44,541 nt of DNA from Bacteroidota bacterium (GTDB taxonomy: Bacteria; Bacteroidota; Bacteroidia; CAILMK01). The notes beneath the pieces are model-generated. The model made no database searches. It was not told where the DNA came from and saw only the letters and a list, made by a program, of their open reading frames with translations. Positions 38,035 to 44,541 of the stretch are shown here, piece after piece. The translations under genes and the position numbers were made by a program. Each line of letters opens with the position of its first letter. The first letter of the stretch is position 1. Location: the NCBI GenBank assembly GCA_013288555.1, contig JABDBQ010000018.1, forward strand, positions 1 to 44,541. The letters run 5' to 3'.

Positions 38035-38290
38035 AGCTTTGATTTTATGGGTTTGAAATTTGCACCTCTAATTCTAAAAAGAGGGTTCGCTGCTCACAGG
38101 CTGTTCTAAAAGCTTAGGTTTGCATAAATACCCTTTTGAGATTGACTTACTGCTTACAATGTTATATGCTTATGAGGAATGATAAATTGTTACTCCCTCA
38201 TTGTATTGGCATAGAAACTGAAAAAGGGATATTCAGCATAGAATAGTTGGTTAAATCAGTTTGTGTAAACCACCATGTAAACCAAATAAA

Positions 38291-38321
38291 AAAGGGTTAC
38301 AATTTTTACATGTAACCCTTT
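38291..38321 (-). terminator. Intrinsic terminator of tRNA-Val
   Basis: An 11-bp stem AAAGGGTTACA / TGTAACCCTTT lies 11 bases beyond the 3' end of the minus-strand tRNA. On that strand it is followed by a T-run (TTTATTT), as expected of an intrinsic terminator. Confidence 0.85.
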
Positions 38322-38332
38322 GATTTTCAATG

Positions 38333-38407
38333 TGGGAGTTATAGGATTCGAACCTATGACCCCCTGCTTGTAAGGCAGGTGCTCTGAACCAGCTGAGCTA
38401 AACTCCC
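38333..38407 (-). tRNA. tRNA-Val (anticodon TAC)
   Basis: The minus strand folds as a complete cloverleaf: acceptor GGGAGTT/AACTCCC, D-arm GCTC/GAGC, anticodon stem CCTGC/GCAGG with loop CTTACAA (anticodon TAC), T-arm ATAGG/CCTAT with loop TTCGAAT, and discriminator A. CCA is not encoded. Anticodon TAC reads valine codons. Confidence 0.97.
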
Positions 38408-38410
38408 AAT

Positions 38411-38487
38411 ATTTTTTTATAGCCTCTGGCTACGACTCCCCCGATTCTAAATCGGGATGCTCTGAACCAGCTGAGCTAAACTCAGGT
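38411..38487 (-). pseudogene. Degenerate tRNA-like copy upstream of tRNA-Val
   Basis: The minus strand repeats the 5' half of the neighbouring tRNA-Val almost exactly: the 26 bases from GAGTTTAGCTCAG to AGAGCA, covering the end of the acceptor arm and the whole D-arm. It then has a perfect anticodon stem CCCGA/TCGGG with loop TTTAGAA (anticodon TAG by position). The T-arm is abnormal: TAGCC and GGCTA pair across only three bases and lack TTCRA. No 3' acceptor strand matches CCTGAGT. It is therefore a tRNA pseudogene or recombination scar, unlikely to be charged. It lies between the promoter at 38524 and the intact tRNA, so it would be part of the tRNA precursor transcript. Confidence 0.6.
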
Positions 38488-38523
38488 TCTAATAATAGAA
38501 ACGATCTTCTATTTTAGGAGGTG

Positions 38524-38531
38524 CAAATTTA
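38524..38531 (-). promoter_or_regulatory. -7 element of the tRNA unit
   Basis: The minus strand reads TAAATTTG, an exact TAnnTTTG, about 120 bases upstream of tRNA-Val and just upstream of the tRNA-like copy. Confidence 0.45.
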
Positions 38532-38572
38532 GAAGATTTTTTCAGACTTCCGAATTTCTATCCAGATAATTT

Positions 38573-39085
38573 TTAACGAGGGAGCGAAGCGAGTTTTGCT
38601 TCGAGGGCCTGTTCGTCCCCTTCCGTGTATCCTACGTGCCTGTATACGATATGGCCCGTTTTGTCCAATAGAATGGTATACGGTACATTAGGGATATTTA
38701 ATGCTCTCTGCATATCCTGGTTTATATCCAATAAAACAAGATAGTCCCATTTTTTGCCGTCAATAAAGGGTTTTACTTTCATGGAATTACGGGCATCATC
38801 AATAGATACTGCCACCAGTTGCACATTATATTTTTTACGCCAGTCATCTATAACTTCATTGATATTCTCCATTTCTTTTTTACATGGTGAGCACCAGGTT
38901 GCCCAAAATGAAAGAATAACAGGTTTTCCTTGCTTTGCAAGTTCCTGAAGATCAACTTCTTTTCCGTTCATATCCTTCAGCTTAATAGAAGGCATATCAT
39001 TTTTGGTAAGAATTTTCGCGCTATCCTGGGCTTTGACACCTATGGCCAAAGCAATAAATGATAATAGAATAAATACTTTTTTCAT
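38573..39085 (-). CDS. TlpA-family thiol-disulfide oxidoreductase, exported
   Basis: The product has 170 residues with the signal peptide MKKVFILLSFIALAIGVKAQ. The thioredoxin fold has the active site WATWCSPC (Cys65 and Cys68), the cis-Pro segment VPYTILLD and the AhpC/TSA-like start MPSIKLKDMNGKEVDL, as in TlpA/ResA proteins. These act in the periplasm, for example reducing apocytochrome cysteines before heme attachment or acting in general disulfide handling. The genome makes multiheme cytochromes (actA), so cytochrome maturation is plausible but unproven. It is a single gene on the minus strand with its own -7 element at 39125-39132. Confidence 0.88.
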   Translation of the reverse strand: MKKVFILLSFIALAIGVKAQDSAKILTKNDMPSIKLKDMNGKEVDLQELAKQGKPVILSFWATWCSPCKKEMENINEVIDDWRKKYNVQLVAVSIDDARNSMKVKPFIDGKKWDYLVLLDINQDMQRALNIPNVPYTILLDKTGHIVYRHVGYTEGDEQALEAKLASLPR

Positions 39086-39124
39086 GAAATATATTTGTTT
39101 CCTGTAATAAAGAGGTTAATCACG

Positions 39125-39132
39125 CAAAGATA
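39125..39132 (-). promoter_or_regulatory. -7 element of the TlpA-family gene
   Basis: The minus strand reads TATCTTTG, an exact TAnnTTTG, 39 bases upstream of the ATG at 39085. Confidence 0.5.
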
Positions 39133-39273
39133 AGGCCATTTTCTTATGAAATAAAATTCTGAATATGTTCAACATTAATTATGATTATTGTCAACACCGG
39201 AAATAATTTCTAATCTGAAATTCGTTTACGATTGTTAGAATAAAAAAACCGAAAAGATTCGAAAGAAAAATAA

Positions 39274-40281
39274 ATGACTAAAGCACAAAGAATACAGCTT
39301 TTAAGGGCATTGATAATATTTTTAGGAGTAATAGTTATCGGAACATCCGGATATATGATTATAGAAGGATATGGTTTACTCCAGGCGCTTTTTATGACAG
39401 TAATCACATTGTCAACGGTTGGCTATGGCGTACCGAAACCTCTGGATAATGCAGGACAGGTATTTACAATAATTATCATTTTATGCGACCTGGGCATTGT
39501 TGGTTATACTTTAACACTGGTAACATCTATTTTTATACAAACAGATTTTCTTAATTATTATCGGACGAAAAACATGAATAAAAAAATAAGCGAGATGAAT
39601 AATCATGTCATTGTGTGTGGCTTTGGACGTACAGGCAGGGAATCATGTGCCACTTTAACCCGAAACCATATTCCTTATGTCATTGTGGAAAAACATGCAT
39701 CAATTATTGCTGAGCTTCGGGGTATCGAGGGCCAGATGTTTGTTGATATGGACGCTACAACAAACGAAGCCCTTATTGCGGCAGGTATTGCAAATGCCCG
39801 CGCTTTGATCACTACGCTACCGGAAGATGCCGATAACGTATTTGTAACCCTTACTGCTTCAGAACTGAATCCTAACCTTTTAATTGTAAGCCGCGCCACT
39901 CATAGTACATCAATTCCCAAACTGAAAAGGGCAGGAGCGGCTAATGTTATCATGCCTTATAAAATAGGAGGGGCCCATATGGCCAGCCTGGTCATAAACC
40001 CGGATATCAAAGAATTTATTGATCTAATTGCCGGGCAAGGCGAATTTCACCCTCATATTGAAGAAATCAATCTTTTCGAAAAAGGAGAAAAATTTGCAGG
40101 AAAAACCCTTAAAGAACTTGATATTCATGGGAAAACCGGGGTGAATATCATTGGATTGAAAACAGGGGATAAATATACCATCAATCCAGGTGATCAAACT
40201 ATGTATAATGCAGGTGATAAACTCATAATCCTGGGAAGTCCTGCCCAGTTTGATAAGCTTAAACAATTAACAGGATCGTAA
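39274..40281 (+). CDS. Two-helix potassium channel with cytoplasmic RCK (TrkA-N/TrkA-C) domain
   Basis: The product has 335 residues. Two membrane helices (~11-31 and ~60-85) flank a pore loop with selectivity filter TVGYG (residues 48-52). An RCK/TrkA-N domain with a Rossmann nucleotide-binding motif GFGRTG (~115) and acidic ends of strands (VIVEK, FVDMDAT) follows, and then a TrkA-C domain (~250-335, GKTLKELDIHGKTGVNIIGL). This is the MthK-like plan: tetrameric K+ channel gated by nucleotide or ion binding to RCK domains in the cytoplasm. It is an intact potassium-flux gene in a window where kup is broken. The start is ATG at 39274; no clear promoter motif precedes it. Confidence 0.9.
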   Translation: MTKAQRIQLLRALIIFLGVIVIGTSGYMIIEGYGLLQALFMTVITLSTVGYGVPKPLDNAGQVFTIIIILCDLGIVGYTLTLVTSIFIQTDFLNYYRTKNMNKKISEMNNHVIVCGFGRTGRESCATLTRNHIPYVIVEKHASIIAELRGIEGQMFVDMDATTNEALIAAGIANARALITTLPEDADNVFVTLTASELNPNLLIVSRATHSTSIPKLKRAGAANVIMPYKIGGAHMASLVINPDIKEFIDLIAGQGEFHPHIEEINLFEKGEKFAGKTLKELDIHGKTGVNIIGLKTGDKYTINPGDQTMYNAGDKLIILGSPAQFDKLKQLTGS

Positions 40282-40315
40282 AAACCACTCCCGGGTATAT
40301 ATTTATCGTCCTCTG

Positions 40316-40346
40316 TTGGAATATTTAAAACATTTACCTATTTTTG
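40316..40346 (+). promoter_or_regulatory. Promoter of rpsT-radC
   Basis: A TTG -33 box at 40316-40318 is followed after 20 bases by TATTTTTG (40339-40346), an exact TAnnTTTG. This is the best-formed Bacteroidota promoter in the window and predicts a leader of about 15 bases. Confidence 0.65.
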
Positions 40347-40365
40347 CGGCTCTAAAATTTTAAAG

Positions 40366-40620
40366 ATGGCACATCACGCTTCAGCGATAAAGAGAATCAG
40401 GCAAATTGCAGTACGCAGGTTAAGAAACCGTTACCAGATGAAAACGACCCGTAATCTGGTAAAGAAATTAAGAACAACTACTGACAAGGCTGAGGCTCAG
40501 GTATTGTATCGCAGAGTATCTTCATTGGTAGACAGGCTGGCTAAAACAGGAGTTATTCATAAAAATAACGCCTCGAACAAAAAATCCAAGCTGGCGAAAC
40601 ACGTTAACCACCTCGCCTAA
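40366..40620 (+). CDS. rpsT: 30S ribosomal protein S20
   Basis: The product has 84 residues, the normal length for S20. It is very basic and helical, starting [20 protein letters not shown] with conserved [16 protein letters not shown], and [20 protein letters not shown] at the end. S20 binds 16S rRNA during early assembly of the small subunit. It is preceded by a well-formed promoter and followed after 14 bases by radC. Confidence 0.95.
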   Translation: MAHHASAIKRIRQIAVRRLRNRYQMKTTRNLVKKLRTTTDKAEAQVLYRRVSSLVDRLAKTGVIHKNNASNKKSKLAKHVNHLA

Positions 40621-40634
40621 TTCCGTATCCTCAC

Positions 40635-41336
40635 ATGTCTGAGGATAAAAATAACTTCATTACCATCAAAAACTGGCGGGAAGAGGACCGCCCAAGAGAA
40701 AAACTTATTGCCAAAGGTGCTAATGTACTCACTGATGCAGAACTCATAGCTATTCTGCTTGGTACAGGTTTCAGGGATACAACAGCTGTTGATCTGGCCA
40801 AAATTCTCCTCAAAGAATCCGGGAACGATCTTGAAAAACTGGCTAAATTCACTGTAAAACAGTTTAGTGTCATTAAAGGTATTGGCGAAGCCAAAGCGAT
40901 AACCATAATGGCTGCGCTTGAACTTGGACGCAGGCGTAAATATTCTGACAAAGCAGAATTGAAGAAGATAACTGGCAGCAAAGACGCCTATGAATATCTC
41001 TTCCCTTTGCTTGCAGATAAATCTCACGAAGAATTCTATGTACTTTTACTGAACAGGGCTAACTTGGTTACCCGCCATGTCAAAATCAGCCAGGGAGGGG
41101 TATCTGGCACCCTGGTAGATAATAAAATCATCTTTAAACCGGCACTCGAAGAACTTTCTGCAAGCATCATTATCTGTCACAATCATCCTTCAGGAAATAA
41201 GAATCCCAGCCAGGATGATATAAACCAGACCAAACGGATCTGTGATGCAGGCAAAAACCTTGACATTGCCGTGCTGGATCATATCATCTTCACAAATGAA
41301 GGATATTACAGCTTTGCAGATGAAGGAATGATCTGA
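40635..41336 (+). CDS. radC: RadC family JAB-domain protein
   Basis: The product has 233 residues. The N-terminal ~90 residues form a helix-hairpin-helix region (DAELIAILLGTGFRDTTAVD, FSVIKGIGEAKAITI), and the C-terminal part is a JAB1/MPN-like domain. The metal motif is complete: Glu in HEEFYVLLLNRAN, then HNHPSGNKNPSQDD at ~182-195. The name radC is historical. The molecular function in DNA repair is doubtful, though the fold resembles metalloprotease/deubiquitinase JAMM enzymes. It lies 14 bases downstream of rpsT and is probably cotranscribed from the promoter at 40316. Confidence 0.93.
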   Translation: MSEDKNNFITIKNWREEDRPREKLIAKGANVLTDAELIAILLGTGFRDTTAVDLAKILLKESGNDLEKLAKFTVKQFSVIKGIGEAKAITIMAALELGRRRKYSDKAELKKITGSKDAYEYLFPLLADKSHEEFYVLLLNRANLVTRHVKISQGGVSGTLVDNKIIFKPALEELSASIIICHNHPSGNKNPSQDDINQTKRICDAGKNLDIAVLDHIIFTNEGYYSFADEGMI

Positions 41337-41359
41337 TTGAGATTTTTGTTAGCATACCT

Positions 41360-41396
41360 ATGTCCTTCTCCTTTGGAGAAGGGAAGGGATGAGGCG
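41360..41396. repeat. REP-like palindromic repeat (CCTTCTCC-TTT-GGAGAAGG with GGGATGAGG tail)
   Basis: A perfect 8-bp stem (41364-41371 / 41375-41382) with a TTT loop is followed by GGAAGGGATGAGG. Very similar strings (CCCTCTCC-TTT-GGAGAGGG-x-GGGTGAGG) recur between genes in many Bacteroidota genomes, as I recall. It sits between convergent genes and could also help end the radC transcript. Confidence 0.5.
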
Positions 41397-41440
41397 ATTA
41401 CTTTCTGACAAAAGGCTGTTATCTATATTATTTCTATAAT

Positions 41441-41851
41441 CTACTTAACAACAGGGCTTAGTTTATTTACTATTCCGGCTGTTAATGGATCCGTCTGGTT
41501 GAATGTAGTGGCATTCGATTTCATCATATCGGCGCTGTAAGCATTAAAAAAATAATTAATGGCTTTAAGGTTAGTAAAAGTAACAACTGCCTGCCCATTC
41601 GAAGCGACCAAACCCGTTACCGGGTTGGTTTTATTCATCCGGTCCTGATTGGTTAAAAATAACTGTACCAAAGCACCAGGAGAAGGTACTCTCATGGTAG
41701 CGCCTGAGCCATCATAAATGGTCATTTGAAGGCTTGTTGGCGGCGTTACAGGAGCCGGTGCAGGTGATGATGTTTTTTTGGCGCAATTGGTGAATAGGAT
41801 AAATACGATAATGATGCTTAGAAAATAAAGCAGTTTTGATTTACTTTTCAT
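41441..41851 (-). CDS. Small lipoprotein of unknown function
   Basis: The product has 136 residues. The signal peptide has lipobox FTNC, followed by a Lys-, Ser- and Pro-rich linker (AKKTSSPAPAPVTPPTS). The mature part is one small beta-rich domain (LQMTIYDGSGATMRVPSPGA, VVTFTNLKAINYFFNAYSAD) resembling a carboxypeptidase-regulatory or transthyretin-like fold by pattern only. It is convergent with radC and lies alone. Function unknown. Confidence 0.7.
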   Translation of the reverse strand: MKSKSKLLYFLSIIIVFILFTNCAKKTSSPAPAPVTPPTSLQMTIYDGSGATMRVPSPGALVQLFLTNQDRMNKTNPVTGLVASNGQAVVTFTNLKAINYFFNAYSADMMKSNATTFNQTDPLTAGIVNKLSPVVK

Positions 41852-42023
41852 GATGATTATATTATGTGTTTAGCACGGTAAATATACGAGTATCAGTCAA
41901 AAACAAAAAAAAATCTTATATTTTTTAAAATTTTCTTGCAATGGAAAGTTTGCATTTATTGTAAATATGAACACATGACCATCAAAGTCTATCTGCTCAT
42001 TTTAACTTTCCCAAAAAATATAG

Positions 42024-42031
42024 CATCTTTG
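42024..42031 (+). promoter_or_regulatory. Near-consensus -7 element of the FAD oxidoreductase gene
   Basis: CATCTTTG differs from TAnnTTTG at one base and ends 16 bases before the TTG start at 42048. Confidence 0.35.
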
Positions 42032-42047
42032 AGGCTAAATTATCCCC

Positions 42048-43295
42048 TTGAGAGAATTCGACTGTCCCGTTGTAATAGCAGGTGCAGGTCCCGCCGGGGC
42101 CACTGTTTCCATGTTTCTGGAAAATGAAGGCATTAAACATCTGTTATTGGAAAAAGATATATTTCCACGTGATAAGATTTGCGGAGATGCCATCAGCAGC
42201 AAAGCCCTCCAGATCATTGCCCGGCTTAAACCGGATGAAGTTGAAGCTTTTGGGAAAGAACGTGACAAAACACTGCTGACGAATGGGATCCAGTTTACAG
42301 CACCCAATGGGAAAGGAGTAGATATCGCATTCCCTAAACCCAAAGGAAATCTCCCTATAGGTTTTATTTCCAGGCGCATGGATTTCGATAATTTCCTTTT
42401 CAATCAGTTGAAGGGCTCTAAAAATGCGGAAATATGGCAAAACGCGGAACTGAAAGATGCTGAATATGATACTGATGGAGGTGTCACCCTAACGATAAAT
42501 CATAATGGCAGCGAAAGAAAAATAGCAACTAAGCTCGTTATCGGGTCTGACGGTGCCCGGTCGGTTGTCAAACGCAAACTCCAGGGTTTTGAGCAGGACG
42601 ATGACCACTATTGTGGTGGAATACGTGCTTATTATAATAATGTAGGCGGATTGCATGAACAGAACTACCTGGAGCTGCATTTTATGAAAGAATTGCTTCC
42701 GGGGTATTTCTGGATTTTCCCACTGCCTGGTGGGGCTGCCAACGTGGGTATGGGGATGCTTTCACGTGATATCAAAAAGAAAAAAGTAAACCTCCGGAAA
42801 GAAATGCTGAGCATTTTTGAAAACCATCCGGTGATGAAAAAAAGGTTTGCCAATGCAACACTTGATGGAAATATCGTCGGTTGGGGACTGCCTTTCGGAT
42901 CCAAAAAAAGACAATTGAGTGGTAACAACTATATCCTGACCGGTGATGCCGCTTCTCTTATAGATCCTTTTACAGGAGAAGGAGTGGGCAACGCTGTTGT
43001 AAGCGGATTGGTAGCTTCAAGGATGGCTAAGAAAGCTATTGAAGCCGAAGATTATTCCAAAGAATTCCTATCAGAATACGATTCCATCATGTATCAGAAG
43101 CTGTGGAATGAATTAAAGTTGAGTCATACAATGCAAAAGTTGACAACTTACCCATGGTTGTTTAATTTTGTCGTCAATCGCATCAATGCAAGCAAAGCTT
43201 TGCAGGATGTTTTTACGAATATGTTTACCGATTTAGAGCTCAGGGCGAAGATGGAAAACCCTTTGTTTTATGTAAAGTTATTGTTTAATCGTTAA
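42048..43295 (+). CDS. Geranylgeranyl-reductase-family FAD-dependent oxidoreductase
   Basis: The product has 415 residues. The Rossmann motif GAGPAGATVSMFLENEG starts at residue ~12, the FAD-pyrophosphate motif KLVIGSDGARSVVKRKL lies near 165 and GDAASLIDPFTGEGVG near 300. This is the p-hydroxybenzoate-hydroxylase-like fold of geranylgeranyl reductase family flavoproteins (CICGDA-type loop: RDKICGDAISSK). Such enzymes reduce or oxidise isoprenoid or related double bonds, and the substrate is not evident. The frame begins with a TTG at 42048, placed 12 residues before the glycine-rich loop, which is the normal spacing. No ATG precedes it in frame. It is followed after 12 bases by a barrel protein gene in the same direction. 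Confidence 0.85.
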   Translation: MREFDCPVVIAGAGPAGATVSMFLENEGIKHLLLEKDIFPRDKICGDAISSKALQIIARLKPDEVEAFGKERDKTLLTNGIQFTAPNGKGVDIAFPKPKGNLPIGFISRRMDFDNFLFNQLKGSKNAEIWQNAELKDAEYDTDGGVTLTINHNGSERKIATKLVIGSDGARSVVKRKLQGFEQDDDHYCGGIRAYYNNVGGLHEQNYLELHFMKELLPGYFWIFPLPGGAANVGMGMLSRDIKKKKVNLRKEMLSIFENHPVMKKRFANATLDGNIVGWGLPFGSKKRQLSGNNYILTGDAASLIDPFTGEGVGNAVVSGLVASRMAKKAIEAEDYSKEFLSEYDSIMYQKLWNELKLSHTMQKLTTYPWLFNFVVNRINASKALQDVFTNMFTDLELRAKMENPLFYVKLLFNR

Positions 43296-43307
43296 TTAAA
43301 AAATCCA

Positions 43308-44541
43308 ATGATATACAGGTTTTTACCAGTTTTAGTGTTGATGTGTTTTGTGTCCGGACTCCGGGCGCAGGACAAGGGTCAGCTTACAGGGGATGTCGAG
43401 ATCAACAGTACCACTTATGACAGGGATACGCTGATCGGGACAACAACTACGCAGTATCTTCACGAAAAGTCATCTGCTGAAGGATGGTTCACGTTGAATT
43501 ACCGGATTGAAGGTTGGACTTTCACTGCCCGGTATGATCTTTTTAACAATTCACCCCTGCTCGATCCTTCCATTGCCTATACGGCACAAGGCCTTGGTTT
43601 TTACCAGATTGATAAAAAGATTGACAAATGGGAATTCACCGCAGGGGATTTCTATGATCAGTTTGGCAGTGGTATCCTGTTCAGGGCCTGGGAAAACCGC
43701 CAGATCGGGCTCGATTATGCCGTTCAGGGTGTCAGGGTTCAATACACACCGAATGACAGCTTTATGATTAAAGCCTTTACGGGTCAGCAGAAATATCGTT
43801 TTACCACATGGCCACAGGTTATGAAAGGAATCAATGCTGAAAAAATATGGGGAATTGGAAATGTTGGGTTACTTACGGGCGCCGGATTCCTCAACAGGAC
43901 CCTTGACCAGGCAACCATGAACCAGCTTGCCAATGAAATTAATGCCCTTCCTTATGCACAACGATTTGTTCCTATGTATAATATGTATGCAGGGACGTTA
44001 TACAATACATTGACCTATAAAGGGTTCAGTTTGTATACAGAATATGCCAAAAAATCCAAGGAAGCCGTGTTTATAACCGATCCAAACAACAACCAGGATC
44101 TTGAAAACCTGCCGGGAGATGTTTTTTATGCCGGTGCCAATTATTCATTTTATGGTTTCGGACTTAATCTGCAATACAAAAAGATCAATTCATTTATTAT
44201 GAAAACCACCCCTTATGCCACGCTGCTTGATGGCATCATGGATTATCTTCCTCCTTTATCCAAGCAGGAATCGGCAAGGCTGCCAGCACTCTACAGTGTT
44301 TCGGCACAATCTCAGGGAGAAAACGGCATCCAGGGTGAACTTACTTACAGTATTGACAAGCATAATTCATTTGATTTCAACGTTTCTTATATTAAGAAGC
44401 CTGATAATACCATCCTCTATCGCGAGTATTATGCAGAATACAACAAGATTTTTTCAAAATCTGTAAAAGCTGAGTTTGGTGTTCAGTCGCTCATCTATAA
44501 TTATGCTGTTTATGAAGGCCATCCGGGCGATGTGGTGCATA
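43308..44541 (+). CDS. DUF6029-like outer-membrane beta-barrel protein (3' end outside window)
   Basis: From the ATG at 43308 the frame stays open for 411 codons to the right edge. It starts MIYRFLPVLVLMCFVSGLRA, a signal peptide ending RAQ. The mature sequence has alternating aromatic strands typical of an outer-membrane barrel: FTLNYRIEGWTFTARYDLFN, FTAGDFYDQFGSGILFRAWE, GLLTGAGFLNRTLDQ, AGANYSFYGFGLNLQYKKIN. It matches my recollection of DUF6029 barrels of unknown function in Bacteroidota. It starts 12 bases after the FAD oxidoreductase stop and is probably cotranscribed. Confidence 0.72.
   Translation, partial: MIYRFLPVLVLMCFVSGLRAQDKGQLTGDVEINSTTYDRDTLIGTTTTQYLHEKSSAEGWFTLNYRIEGWTFTARYDLFNNSPLLDPSIAYTAQGLGFYQIDKKIDKWEFTAGDFYDQFGSGILFRAWENRQIGLDYAVQGVRVQYTPNDSFMIKAFTGQQKYRFTTWPQVMKGINAEKIWGIGNVGLLTGAGFLNRTLDQATMNQLANEINALPYAQRFVPMYNMYAGTLYNTLTYKGFSLYTEYAKKSKEAVFITDPNNNQDLENLPGDVFYAGANYSFYGFGLNLQYKKINSFIMKTTPYATLLDGIMDYLPPLSKQESARLPALYSVSAQSQGENGIQGELTYSIDKHNSFDFNVSYIKKPDNTILYREYYAEYNKIFSKSVKAEFGVQSLIYNYAVYEGHPGDVVH

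Larger units (their letters stand above)
37377..38290. other. ~0.9-kb region without a convincing gene, rich in short hairpins
   Basis: No frame here looks coding. The left part (37490-37590) has CGCAAAGAGCACAAAG and a partly inverted CTTTGCATCTTTG, resembling short interspersed repeats common in Bacteroidota intergenic DNA. A perfect 16-bp palindrome lies at 37656-37671. Two stable hairpins lie at 37879-37898 and ~38011-38034. I cannot assign a function. Confidence 0.5.

Overview
The window looks like a chromosomal segment of a free-living Bacteroidota bacterium (Sphingobacteriia/Chitinophagia/Cytophagia-like; I cannot place it to genus). Four things point there: an alternative complex III module (ActA/ActB) typical of the phylum; five proteins or fragments ending in a type IX secretion (T9SS) type A sorting tail (YPNP or FPNP, then a C-terminal beta-sandwich ending in short basic or hydrophobic residues); a TonB-dependent receptor with an N-terminal carboxypeptidase-regulatory-like domain and a PorV/PorQ-type barrel; and repeated matches to the Bacteroidota -7 promoter element TAnnTTTG upstream of genes, with few Shine-Dalgarno sequences and several TTG starts. 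I see no rRNA, CRISPR array or intact insertion sequence.

Layout. 1-2.4 kb (minus): actB (cut by the window edge) and actA of the respiratory alternative complex III. 2.7-4.4 kb (minus): a Crp/Fnr regulator and an aspartoacylase/succinylglutamate-desuccinylase-family zinc hydrolase. 4.6-8.3 kb (plus): a membrane-anchored GT51 peptidoglycan glycosyltransferase and an ABC-F ATPase. 8.6-10.1 kb: a decayed stretch with a 3'-truncated kup potassium transporter, a promoter with no gene behind it, and a 5'-truncated T9SS cargo gene. 10.4-14.5 kb (minus): a 1356-residue modular T9SS cargo protein.

14.9-26.7 kb (plus) is the most interesting part. It is a tightly packed series of secreted and outer-membrane genes: a 678-residue secreted protein, a T9SS cargo protein with OB-like modules, a strong terminator-like hairpin, then a lipoprotein, a TonB-dependent receptor, a PorV/PorQ-family barrel, a beta-propeller-like lipoprotein and a zinc-dependent phospholipase C/P1-nuclease-fold enzyme. 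Overlaps and gaps of a few bases in the second half indicate one transcription unit. I infer a surface machine that displays T9SS cargo and imports or processes a ligand. The substrate is unknown.

26.7-37.3 kb: a small T9SS cargo gene (minus), then a 3118-residue adhesin-like protein built from two ~685-residue modules, twelve near-identical ~79-residue Ig-like repeats, five more divergent Ig-like repeats, two PKD domains and a T9SS tail. 37.4-38.3 kb has no convincing gene but several hairpins. 38.3-38.5 kb: tRNA-Val(TAC) with its terminator, and beside it a degenerate tRNA-like copy.

38.6-44.5 kb is housekeeping-like: a TlpA-type thioredoxin, a K+ channel with an RCK domain, rpsT, radC, a small lipoprotein, a geranylgeranyl-reductase-type FAD oxidoreductase and an outer-membrane beta-barrel protein cut by the right edge.
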